Source: Variovorax paradoxus
GTDB taxonomy: Bacteria; Pseudomonadota; Gammaproteobacteria; Burkholderiales; Burkholderiaceae_C
Reading direction: 5' to 3'
Assembly: GCF_018614875.1 (NCBI RefSeq)
Contig: NZ_JAGGNW010000011.1
Coordinates: forward strand, 744,001 to 808,000
Length of the DNA: 64,000 nucleotides
Part shown: piece after piece, positions 57,311 through 64,000 of the stretch
How the letters are laid out: every line of letters begins with the position of its first letter
How positions within the stretch are numbered: the first letter of the stretch is position 1
Translations under genes and position numbers: made by a program
Notes under the pieces: generated by a model
What the model was told of the DNA's origin: nothing
The model's input: only the letters and a program-made list of their open reading frames with translations
Databases searched by the model: none

Positions 57311-57760
57311 CTAAATCCTCACCGCCTGGCGGGCCAGCAGCTTCCATTCTCCGCCCTGCTTCTGCCAGACACCCAGAATCTTCAGCGCCACCTTGCCGGG
57401 CTTGCCGGAATCGTTGGTGTCGGCCGCGAGCGTGTGGCGCACGATGGCGGTGTGGCCGTCGACCACCTTGATGGTCTGCTCGGTGATCGTGATGCTCACG
57501 AAGTCGGACTTGCCGGCGACCAGGTCGCCGATGAAGCTGGCCTTGGTGTCGACCCTGCCGCCCGAATGGCCGTAGCTCAGGTCGTCGGCCACCAGCGCGC
57601 CGAGGGCGGCGGGCGTCGGGTCGATCATCGCAAGGCGCAGCCGCTCGGCGGCCGCGGCCACCGTCGGCTCGGCCGTTGCACCGCCGCCCGCGGGAACCAT
57701 TGCGCAGCCCGTGAACAGAATGGCCGATGCGGCAATGAGGAAGAACTTCTTCATGAACAT
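57311..57760 (-). CDS. NTF2-like (SnoaL/DUF4440 type) lipoprotein, unknown role
   Basis: A 149-residue protein. A lipoprotein signal ends at LFTGC with Cys19; the mature part is one NTF2-like cone fold (RLRLAMIDPTPAALGALVAD, then SGGRVDTKASFIGDL and HTAIVRHTLAAD). Such domains can be enzymes or small-ligand binders; the active-site residues do not reveal which. The ATG at 57760 has GGAG seven bases before it. It is placed inside the glucarate operon between kdgD and gudD, so a role in handling a sugar-acid lactone in the periplasm is possible but only a guess. Confidence 0.85.
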   Translation of the reverse strand: MFMKKFFLIAASAILFTGCAMVPAGGGATAEPTVAAAAERLRLAMIDPTPAALGALVADDLSYGHSGGRVDTKASFIGDLVAGKSDFVSITITEQTIKVVDGHTAIVRHTLAADTNDSGKPGKVALKILGVWQKQGGEWKLLARQAVRI

Positions 57761-57803
57761 GTCTTGTCTCCGTTGTTGTCGTTGTTGTTCTTGACTCGGC
57801 CGC

Positions 57804-58715
57804 TTACTGCGGGCCGAGCGCGTCGATCAGCGCCTTGAGCTGCTCCATCTCGGCGGGCTTGAGGTCGGTGAGCGGTGCGCGCACGGGGCCTGCGTCGTGG
57901 CCGACGATCTTGGCGCCGGCCTTGACGATGCTCACGGCATAGCCCGGCGTGCGGTTGCGCAGGTCGAGGTAGGGCATGAAGAAATTCTTCAGCAGGCGGT
58001 GCTGCGTCGCCATGTCGTCGTTCGCCACCGCGTGATAGAAGTCCATCGCCGTCTTCGGAATGAAGTTGAAGACCGCCGACGAGTACACCGGCGTGCCCAT
58101 GGCCTTGTAGGCCGCGGCATAGACCTCCGCCGTGGGCAGGCCGCCCAGGTAGGCGAAGCGCTCGCCCATCTTCTGGTAGATGGCAACCATCGCCTCGATG
58201 TCGCCCACGCCGTCCTTGAAACCGACGAGGTTCGAATTGCGCTCGGCCAGGCCGGCCAGCGTGTCGGGCTTGAGGCGGCTTGTGGCGCGGTTGTAGACGA
58301 TCACGCCGAACTTCACGCTCTTGCAGACGGCTTCCACGTGCGCGGCCAGGCCTTCCTGGCCGGCTTCGGTCAGGTAGTGCGGCAGCAGCAGGATGCCGTG
58401 CGCGCCGGCCTTCTCGGCGGCTTGCGCGCACTGGATCGCGAAGCGCGTGGGGCCGCCGGCGCCGGCAATGATCGGCACCACGCCGCGGCAGGTGTCGACC
58501 GCGGTCTGGATGATGCCGGGGTACTCGTCGCCGGTCAGCGAGAAGAACTCGCCCGTGCCGCCAGCCGCGAACAGCGCGCTCGCGCCGTAGGGAGCGAGCC
58601 ATTCGAGACGCTTCTCGTAGCTGGTCTTGTTGAAGTCGCCGTTCGCGTCGAAATCGGTCAACGGGAACGAGAGCAGGCCGGAGCCCATGATGGATTTGAG
58701 TTCTTGAGGGTTCAT
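57804..58715 (-). CDS. kdgD: 5-dehydro-4-deoxyglucarate dehydratase
   Basis: Dehydrates and decarboxylates 5-keto-4-deoxyglucarate to 2-oxoglutarate semialdehyde, the step after GudD. The 303-residue TIM-barrel protein belongs to the DapA/NAL superfamily: [10 protein letters not shown] at residues 52-61, Tyr141 in VIVYNRATS and the Schiff-base Lys167 in [23 protein letters not shown] at the N-terminus is typical of KdgD. A copy of the stop-anchored repeat lies upstream, after the Bug gene. Confidence 0.97.
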   Translation of the reverse strand: MNPQELKSIMGSGLLSFPLTDFDANGDFNKTSYEKRLEWLAPYGASALFAAGGTGEFFSLTGDEYPGIIQTAVDTCRGVVPIIAGAGGPTRFAIQCAQAAEKAGAHGILLLPHYLTEAGQEGLAAHVEAVCKSVKFGVIVYNRATSRLKPDTLAGLAERNSNLVGFKDGVGDIEAMVAIYQKMGERFAYLGGLPTAEVYAAAYKAMGTPVYSSAVFNFIPKTAMDFYHAVANDDMATQHRLLKNFFMPYLDLRNRTPGYAVSIVKAGAKIVGHDAGPVRAPLTDLKPAEMEQLKALIDALGPQ

Positions 58716-58756
58716 CGAGACACCAATGAGAGTGAGTTAAAAAAAGATCCGTTCTT

Positions 58757-58858
58757 TTCGTGGACTACCGCGGAACCGGCTTTGCCGGGCCGCTGGCAGT
58801 GCCCCCGGGAAGGGGGAAGGCGAAGCGACACGAAGTGCGCGCAGACTGGGGGAGAGCC
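58757..58858 (-). repeat. Stop-anchored intercistronic repeat, copy C
   Basis: Begins a few bases after the TGA of the Bug gene, in the sense orientation. It has the 5' block, a CCCCC/GGGGG hairpin and the 37-nt hairpin (58800-58764). In the hairpin the outer arms are ACTGCC and GGTAGT instead of AACACC and GGTGTT: two pairs are exchanged as pairs and one becomes G-T, so pairing is kept. Confidence 0.9.
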
Positions 58859-58860
58859 AA

Positions 58861-59835
58861 TCAATCCAGCTTGATGCCCGCATCAGCCACCACCTTGGCC
58901 CAGCGCGCGCGCTCCTTGCCGAAGAACTGCTCTTCCTCGGCCGGCACCATGGTCACGACCTCGGCGCCCTGCCCTGCGAGGCGCGAGCGGATGTCGGCCG
59001 AGCGGATGACGGTGATCAGTTCCTTGTTGAGGCGCTGGACGATGGCGTCGGGCGTGCCCTTGGCAACCCTCACGCCTTGCCAGGTGCCGGACTCGAAGCC
59101 CGTGACGCCCTGCTCCGCGATGGTGGGCACCTCGCCGATCAGCGGCATGCGCGTCGATTTCGAAACGCCGAGCACCTTGAGCTTGCCGCTCTGCACATGC
59201 GGCAGCGTGGCCAGCATGCCGTTCATCAGGATTTGCGTCTGGCCGGCCACGGTGTCCTGCACCGCCTGCACGCCACCCTTGTAGGGCACGTACTGCCAGC
59301 GTGCACCGCTGGCGCGTTCGAGCGCCACGCCAGCCAGGTGCGGCGCGCTGCCGGTGGCGGTCACGGCGAAATTGATCTCCGACCTCTTCGACAGCGCAAT
59401 CAGTTCCTTCAGGTTGTTGGCCTGGACCGACGGATGCACCACCAGCAGGTGCGGCGAATAGGCCAGCATGGTCACGCCGCGCAGATCCTTGGAAGGATCG
59501 AAAGGCAGCCGCGTGTAGACCGAGGGGCTGATGGCGAGCGCGCCGACGTCGCACAGCAGCAGCGTGTAGCCATCGGGCTTGGACTTGGCGACGAAATCGG
59601 CGCCGAGGTTGCCGTTGGCACCCGGCTTGTTCTCGACGATGACCGGCTGGCCGAGGGCTTCCGACAGCGGCTGGCTGATGGAGCGGGCGATGATGTCGGA
59701 CGAACCGCCGGGCGGGTACGGCACCACGATGCGCACGGGCTTGGAAGGCCAGTTGTCGGCGGCACGCGCGCCACCGGCCGCAAGCACTCCGCCGCCGAGG
59801 GCGCCAAGCATCAGGTCACGTCGTTTCAAGCTCAT
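58861..59835 (-). CDS. Bug-family solute-binding protein of the aldarate operon
   Basis: A 324-residue periplasmic binding protein of the Bug/TctC family. A twin-arginine-like signal (KRRDLMLGALGGGVLAAGG) is cleaved near ARAA. VRIVVPYPPGGSSDIIARSI and VIVENKPGANGNLGADFVAK form the ligand loops. It starts the minus-strand operon and has an excellent AGGAG ribosome site. Its ligand is probably an aldarate or uronate, given the neighbours. The predicted GntR operator lies 27 bp upstream of its start codon. Confidence 0.93.
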   Translation of the reverse strand: MSLKRRDLMLGALGGGVLAAGGARAADNWPSKPVRIVVPYPPGGSSDIIARSISQPLSEALGQPVIVENKPGANGNLGADFVAKSKPDGYTLLLCDVGALAISPSVYTRLPFDPSKDLRGVTMLAYSPHLLVVHPSVQANNLKELIALSKRSEINFAVTATGSAPHLAGVALERASGARWQYVPYKGGVQAVQDTVAGQTQILMNGMLATLPHVQSGKLKVLGVSKSTRMPLIGEVPTIAEQGVTGFESGTWQGVRVAKGTPDAIVQRLNKELITVIRSADIRSRLAGQGAEVVTMVPAEEEQFFGKERARWAKVVADAGIKLD

Positions 59836-59861
59836 TCATGTCTCCTGCGGGTTGTGTTGTC

Positions 59862-59876
59862 AGTCATCGTACAACT
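59862..59876 (-). promoter_or_regulatory. Candidate GntR operator, aldarate operon promoter
   Basis: The minus strand reads AGTTGTACGATGAC. The first ten bases, AGTTGTACGA, recur exactly in front of the divergent uronate dehydrogenase gene. It lies between the GntR gene and the Bug gene it would control. Confidence 0.65.
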
Positions 59877-59915
59877 GAAGACGACGCTTGTCCAGCCTCT
59901 TGCCCAAAATTTCCT

Positions 59916-60743
59916 TCAGGACGCCGCCGGCGGCGTCTTGGCCGCAGCCTGCTGGGCCGCTTCCTGCGCCAGGCGCAGCCGCTCGCGGCTGTTGGTCAGG
60001 TGGATGCGCATGGCCGCGCGGGCCGACTCCGGATCGCGGCGCGCAATGGCCGCGTAGATCTCTTCGTGCTCGCGGTTCACGCGGCTCAGGTACTCGCCGC
60101 GCCGGTCGTAGTTGCGGATGGCGGTGATGCGCGTGCGCGGAATGATCGTGGTGCCCAGGTGACTCATGATGTCCGCGAAATACGGATTGCCGGTGGCCTG
60201 TGCGATCTGCAGGTGGAAGCGGAAGTCCGGCGCCACGGTGTCCCCCGCCACCGCCACATTGCGTTCGAAATCGTCGAGCGCCTGGCGCATGGCGAGCAGG
60301 TGCTCCTCGGTGCGGCGCGTGGCAGCCAGCCCTGCGGATTCGGTTTCGAGGCTGATGCGCAGCTCGAGCACCGCCAGCACATCCACGGAGGTGGCGATGT
60401 CGGCGGAATCGAGCCGGAACATGCCCGCCGCGCGCGGCTGCAGCACGAAGGTGCCGACGCCATGGTGCGTCTCCACCAGTCCAGCCGCCTGCAGCTTCGA
60501 CAGCGCCTCGCGCACCACGGTGCGGCTGACGCCGAAGGATTGCATGATGGCCGACTCGGTCGGCAGCTTGTCGCCGGGGCGCAGCGACTGGTTGCGGATC
60601 TTCTCGCCCAGGTCTTCCACCAGCCCATGGGCAAGGCCGCGCGCACGCGGCCGCGGGCGCCCCACGAAGGGCGTGCCGGTGGCAACTTCTGCCGCCGCGT
60701 CGGAAATTGAGGGATTACCCGCAGTCGTCTGGACCATGGTCAC
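59916..60743 (-). CDS. GntR-family regulator, FCD subfamily, of uronate/aldarate genes
   Basis: A 275-residue regulator: winged helix-turn-helix with LRPGDKLPTESAIMQSFGVS and RTVVREALSKLQAAGLVETH, then an FCD domain with the metal-site residues in DFRFHLQIAQATGNPYF and NREHEEIYAAI. It is between the two arms of the uronate/aldarate cluster. Matching sites lie on both sides of it, so it probably represses both arms and itself until a sugar acid binds. The GTG at 60743 has GGGA at good spacing; the ATG at 60737 is an alternative. Confidence 0.93.
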   Translation of the reverse strand: MTMVQTTAGNPSISDAAAEVATGTPFVGRPRPRARGLAHGLVEDLGEKIRNQSLRPGDKLPTESAIMQSFGVSRTVVREALSKLQAAGLVETHHGVGTFVLQPRAAGMFRLDSADIATSVDVLAVLELRISLETESAGLAATRRTEEHLLAMRQALDDFERNVAVAGDTVAPDFRFHLQIAQATGNPYFADIMSHLGTTIIPRTRITAIRNYDRRGEYLSRVNREHEEIYAAIARRDPESARAAMRIHLTNSRERLRLAQEAAQQAAAKTPPAAS

Positions 60744-60759
60744 GATAATAATCCCGCAT

Positions 60760-60774
60760 TAGTTGTACGACAAC
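60760..60774 (+). promoter_or_regulatory. Candidate GntR operator, uronate dehydrogenase promoter
   Basis: AGTTGTACGACAAC, with TTGT and ACAA half-sites, in the 56-bp divergent spacer between the GntR gene and udh. The first ten bases match the site before the Bug gene. Confidence 0.65.
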
Positions 60775-60799
60775 AGATAACTCATCACCGCCACCAAAA

Positions 60800-61633
60800 A
60801 TGTCGACGCCCCCACAAGCCTCTCCCAACAAGCTCCCCCGGGTCCTGCTGACCGGCGCCGCCGGCGGCCTGGGCAAGGTATTGCGCGAACGCCTGCGCCC
60901 CTTTGCCGAGATATTGCGCCTTTCCGACATCGCCGCGGTCGCCCCTTCCGAGGGTGCGCATGAAGAAGTCGTGCCTTGCGACCTTTCGGACAAGGCCGCG
61001 GTCCATGCGCTGGTCGAGGGCTGCAACGCCATCGTGCATCTGGGCGGCGTCTCGGTCGAACGCCCGTTCGAGGAAATCCTCGAAGCCAACATCAGGGGCG
61101 TCTTCAACGTCTACGAGGCCGCGCGCCGCCACGGCGTGAAGCGCGTGGTGTTCGCAAGCTCCAACCACGTGATCGGCTTCTACAAGCAGACCGAGCACAT
61201 CGACGCGCATGCCCAGCGCCGGCCCGACGGCTATTACGGCCTGTCGAAGTCCTTCGGCGAGGACATGGCGCAGTTCTACTTCGACCGCTGGGGCATCGAG
61301 ACGGTGAGCATCCGCATCGGCTCGTCGTTCCCCGAGCCGCTCAACCGCCGGATGATGAGCACCTGGCTCAGCTATCGCGACCTCACCACGCTGATCGAGA
61401 AGTCGCTCTTCACGCCCGAGGTGAAGCATACGATCGTCTACGGCATGTCGAACAACCGCGACCTGTGGTGGGACAACAGCGCCGCCGCCCACCTGGGCTT
61501 CGTGCCGCAGGACAGCTCCGAAGTGTTTCGCGCCAAGGTCGAGGCCCAGCCGCCCGTGGCCCCGGCCGACCCCAACGCCATCTACCAGGGCGGTGCGTTC
61601 ACGGCGCAGGGGCCGTTCGGCGATGCAGGCTGA
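60800..61633 (+). CDS. udh: Uronate dehydrogenase
   Basis: Oxidises D-galacturonate or D-glucuronate with NAD to the aldaro-lactone. The 277-residue extended SDR has LLTGAAGGLGKVLRERL at residues 16-32 (the Rossmann motif), CNAIVHLGGVSVERPFEEIL, FASSNHVIGFY, and Tyr146 and Lys150 in YYGLSKSFGE; all are characteristic of Agrobacterium and Pseudomonas Udh. The start has no clear ribosome site. Its end overlaps the lactonase gene by 11 bases. Confidence 0.95.
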   Translation: MSTPPQASPNKLPRVLLTGAAGGLGKVLRERLRPFAEILRLSDIAAVAPSEGAHEEVVPCDLSDKAAVHALVEGCNAIVHLGGVSVERPFEEILEANIRGVFNVYEAARRHGVKRVVFASSNHVIGFYKQTEHIDAHAQRRPDGYYGLSKSFGEDMAQFYFDRWGIETVSIRIGSSFPEPLNRRMMSTWLSYRDLTTLIEKSLFTPEVKHTIVYGMSNNRDLWWDNSAAAHLGFVPQDSSEVFRAKVEAQPPVAPADPNAIYQGGAFTAQGPFGDAG

Positions 61634-62513
61634 GCTCGTTCTCGATGCACGCAACGGCACCGGCGAAAGCCCGGTGTGGCACGCCGCGGAACAGGCGCTC
61701 TACTGGGTCGACATTCCGGCGCGCGCGCTGAACCGCTGGCATGCGAGCGAAGGCCACGCCCGGTGGCATGCGAATGAAATGATCGCGTGCATCGCGCCGC
61801 GCGCCGACGCACCCGGCGCGTGGATCGCGGGCATGGAGAGCGGCCTTTTCTCGCTGCGCCCGCAGACCGACGGCACGCTGGCCGCCACATCGCTTGCGCC
61901 CGTCGAGCATGCCGCACCGGCCATGCGCTTCAACGACGGCCGCTGCGACCGCCAGGGCCGCTTCTGGGCCGGCACGATGCTGCTCGACATGGCCGCGGGC
62001 GCTCGCGTGGGGCGCCTCTACCGCTATGGCAAGGGCGACGACAGCGCCGCCCTGCGCCTGGACGACTTCATCGTGCCCAACGGCCTCGCCTTCAGCCCCG
62101 ACGGCCGCACCATGTACCTCTCGGACTCGCACCCGCAGGTGCAGGCGGTCTGGGCCTTCGATTACGACACCAACACCGGCACGCCGAGCAACCGGCGCCT
62201 GTTCGTCGACATGAAGCCCCTGCCCGGCCGCCCCGACGGCGCCGCCATGGACGTCGACGGCTGCTACTGGATCTGCGGCAACGACGCCGGCCAGGTGCAC
62301 CGCTTCACGCCAGACGGCCGGCTCGACCGCTCGCTCGAAGTGCCGGTGAAGAAGCCCGCGATGTGCGCCTTCGGCGGCCCGGCGCTCGACACGCTTTTCG
62401 TCACCTCGATCCGCCCCGGCGGCACCGACCTGTCGGACCAGCCGCTGGCCGGCGGCGTGTTCGCGCTGCGGCCCGGCGTTGCGGGCGTTCCGGAGTCCGC
62501 GTTCGGCGGCTGA
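61623..62513 (+). CDS. SMP-30/gluconolactonase-family lactonase
   Basis: Should open the aldaro-lactone made by Udh to galactarate or glucarate. The 296-residue six-bladed propeller has the family's calcium-site residues in GTGESPVWHA (Glu), MRFNDGRCDRQGRFW, IVPNGLAFSPDGRTMYLSDS (Asn) and RPDGAAMDVDGCYW (Asp). The ATG at 61623 lies inside the last codons of udh, so the two are coupled. A longer in-frame start at 61593 is less likely. Confidence 0.93.
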   Translation: MQAELVLDARNGTGESPVWHAAEQALYWVDIPARALNRWHASEGHARWHANEMIACIAPRADAPGAWIAGMESGLFSLRPQTDGTLAATSLAPVEHAAPAMRFNDGRCDRQGRFWAGTMLLDMAAGARVGRLYRYGKGDDSAALRLDDFIVPNGLAFSPDGRTMYLSDSHPQVQAVWAFDYDTNTGTPSNRRLFVDMKPLPGRPDGAAMDVDGCYWICGNDAGQVHRFTPDGRLDRSLEVPVKKPAMCAFGGPALDTLFVTSIRPGGTDLSDQPLAGGVFALRPGVAGVPESAFGG

Positions 62514-62567
62514 TTTTTTTCTTTCTTTTTTCTTTTCGACAACCACCCGCCACAGAGGACGAGACAA

Positions 62568-63545
62568 ATGAAATTCCACAAGACCCTGATCGCACTTGCC
62601 GTGGGCGCCGCTGCCGCGCTCACCACCCTGGCCGCCGGTGCCACCGAGTTCCGCTCCGCGGACATCCATCCCGACGACTACCCGACCGTGACCGCCGTCA
62701 AGTTCATGGGCGAGCGCCTCAAGGCGCTGTCCGGCGGCAAGCACAGCATCAAGGTGTTCAACAACAGCTCGCTCGGCAGCGAGAAGGACACCATCGAGCA
62801 GACCAAGATCGGCGCGCTGCAGATGGTGCGCGTGAACATCGCCCCCATGAACAACATCTGCGCCGAGACGCAGGTGCCGACCATGCCCTTCCTGTTCCGC
62901 TCGGTCGACCACCTGCACAAGGTGCTGGATGGCCCGATCGGCGAAGAGATCCTGAAGTCGTGCGAGAAGCAGGGCTTCATCGGCCTCGCCTACTACGACA
63001 GCGGCGCGCGCTCGATGTTCACGGCCAAGAAGCCGGTGCGCACGTTCGCCGACATGAAGGGCCTGAAGGTGCGGGTGCAGCAGTCCGACCTGTGGGTGTC
63101 GATGCTCGAAGCCATGGGCGCCAACGCCACGCCGATGCCCATGGGCGAGGTCTATACCGGCCTGAAGACCGGCCTGATCGACGCCGCCGAGAACAACTAC
63201 CCCACCTATGAGAGCGCCCGCGCCTTCGAAGTGGCCAAGTACTACAGCAAGACCGAGCACTCGATGGCGCCCGAGATGCTGCTGTTCTCCAAGCGTGCGT
63301 GGGACAAGCTTTCCACGGAAGAGCAAGGCTGGCTGCGCCAGGCCGCCAAGGAATCGGTGCCCTACATGCGCAAGCAGTGGGAAGAGCGCGAGATCAAGTC
63401 GCTCGCCACGGTGAAGGCCGGCGGCGCCGAGATCATCGACGTCGACAAGACCCAGTTCCAGGCCGCGATGAAGCCGGTGTACGACAAGTTCATCACGGAC
63501 GCGAAGCTCAAGGATCTGGTGAAGCGCGTGCAGGACACGAAATAG
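62568..63545 (+). CDS. TRAP transporter solute-binding protein (DctP family)
   Basis: The periplasmic part of a TRAP importer, 325 residues. A signal peptide ([20 protein letters not shown]) is cleaved near [24 protein letters not shown] opens the mature protein, the carboxylate-binding Arg is in [13 protein letters not shown], and [20 protein letters not shown] follows ([14 protein letters not shown] in full here). Its relatives bind uronates. Together with udh and the lactonase it suggests uptake of galacturonate or glucuronate. The spacer before it is T-rich. Confidence 0.94.
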   Translation: MKFHKTLIALAVGAAAALTTLAAGATEFRSADIHPDDYPTVTAVKFMGERLKALSGGKHSIKVFNNSSLGSEKDTIEQTKIGALQMVRVNIAPMNNICAETQVPTMPFLFRSVDHLHKVLDGPIGEEILKSCEKQGFIGLAYYDSGARSMFTAKKPVRTFADMKGLKVRVQQSDLWVSMLEAMGANATPMPMGEVYTGLKTGLIDAAENNYPTYESARAFEVAKYYSKTEHSMAPEMLLFSKRAWDKLSTEEQGWLRQAAKESVPYMRKQWEEREIKSLATVKAGGAEIIDVDKTQFQAAMKPVYDKFITDAKLKDLVKRVQDTK

Positions 63546-63649
63546 GGCTCGCCCCCAAGTCTTCGCGCACTTCGCGTCGCTTCGCCAACCCCCTACCCGG
63601 GGGCAACACCTGAGGCCCGGCAAAGCCGGTTCCTCGGTGTTTCACGAAG
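63546..63649 (+). repeat. Stop-anchored intercistronic repeat, copy D
   Basis: Starts on the base after the TAG of the TRAP binding-protein gene: GGCTCGCCCCCAAGTCTTCG, then CGCACTTCGCGTCGCTTCG. A CCCCC-TACCC-GGGGG hairpin (63589-63603) and the 37-nt hairpin (63605-63641) follow. Inner stem GAGG/CCTC replaces GCGG/CCGC of copies B and C, a paired change. It ends with a TTTCACGAAG block. Confidence 0.9.
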
Positions 63650-63680
63650 GGCAGCCTCCTCCTTTTTCGCGCTGAAAAAT

Positions 63681-64000
63681 ATGTACACCAAACTTTGCCG
63701 CACCCTCGCCCGTGCCTGCATGTGGTTGGGCATCCTCGGGCTCGTCGCGGTGATCTGCGCCGTGAGCTGGCAGGTGTTCGGCCGCTACGTGCTCAACAAC
63801 ACCCCCACCTGGGCCGAGAGCCTTGCGCTGCTGCTGGTGATCTACGTCACCATGTTCGGCGTGGCGGTGGGCGTGCGCGATGCGGGCCACATCGGCCTCG
63901 AATCGTTCCTCGTGCTCGCGCCCGACTGGCTGCGCCTGAAGATGGAATACCTGATCCACGCGCTGATCCTGCTGTTCGGCCTGGCCATGGCCTGGAACTG
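63681..64000 (+). CDS. TRAP transporter small permease (DctQ family), cut by window end
   Basis: The frame opens at the ATG at 63681 and is still open at the window end, giving 106 residues. It starts MYTKLCRTLARACMWLGILG and has two full membrane segments. QVFGRYVLNNTPTWAESLAL is the conserved DctQ segment between helices 1 and 2, and VGVRDAGHIGLES is the following loop. The large DctM permease should follow outside the window. The translation start is separated from the binding-protein stop by the copy D repeat. Confidence 0.9.
   Translation, partial: MYTKLCRTLARACMWLGILGLVAVICAVSWQVFGRYVLNNTPTWAESLALLLVIYVTMFGVAVGVRDAGHIGLESFLVLAPDWLRLKMEYLIHALILLFGLAMAWN

Overview
The window is about 64 kb of GC-rich chromosome, densely packed with genes, most likely from Variovorax or a close relative in the Comamonadaceae (Betaproteobacteria). 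This is judged from gene content and style: a sigma-70 with a long Ala/Lys-rich N-terminus, EarP next to an EF-P that carries Arg32, a phasin, several Bug-type solute-binding proteins, and ATGA/GTGA gene overlaps. It holds about 59 protein genes. I saw no rRNA, tRNA, CRISPR array, prophage or complete insertion sequence.

Layout. 1-6.2 kb: end of a LysR regulator, then EamA exporter, pgsA and uvrC (minus), then a lipoprotein gamma-glutamyltransferase. 6.3-10.7 kb: M20 peptidase; earP and efp, the EF-P rhamnosylation pair; a LOG-family protein. 10.7-16.9 kb: a tight minus-strand run, pncB, NhaD-like antiporter, 2-hydroxyacid dehydrogenase, rmuC and an MFS carrier. 17-21.8 kb: CsbD protein, a Lys-rich secreted protein, thioesterase, HDAC-like amidohydrolase, phasin, SDR and YihY. 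21.8-29 kb: dnaG and rpoD, a Bcr/CflA-type exporter and an HPP-CBS protein. 29-34.8 kb: a Bug protein, CoA-transferase and HMG-CoA-lyase-like operon divergent from its LysR regulator, then an MBL-fold protein and a DsbA-like protein. 34.8-40.3 kb: a complete branched-chain-amino-acid-type (Liv) ABC importer with a GntR/FCD regulator. 40.5-43.7 kb: MetE-C-like protein, GST, cardiolipin synthase. 43.7-51.5 kb: a CecR/YbhGFSR-like module (TetR, HlyD, double ATPase, two permeases) followed by an outer-membrane factor. 51.5-54.3 kb: a ROK-like protein and a fused osmoprotectant binding-protein/permease. 54.3-64 kb: uronate and aldarate catabolism.

The last block forms one pathway. A TRAP importer (63.7 kb onward, cut by the window end) brings in the acid. 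Uronate dehydrogenase and an SMP-30 lactonase make the aldarate. GudD, KdgD and a semialdehyde dehydrogenase take it to 2-oxoglutarate. A GntR/FCD gene sits between the two divergent arms, and the same 10-bp motif lies at the start of each arm, which suggests a single local switch.

The most interesting non-coding signals are two. First, a repeat family of about 100 bp occurs four times. Each copy begins within about 5 nt of the stop codon of an upstream gene (three of the four are solute-binding-protein genes), always in the sense orientation, and carries a 37-nt hairpin with compensatory base changes. Second, a 264-bp TA-flanked, inverted-repeat element at 49730-49993 has inserted exactly in a stop codon (inferred TAA to TAG) and separates the efflux permeases from their outer-membrane factor. 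Candidate operators were also found upstream of the phasin gene (CTGC-N3-GCAG), the LysR gene and the TetR gene.
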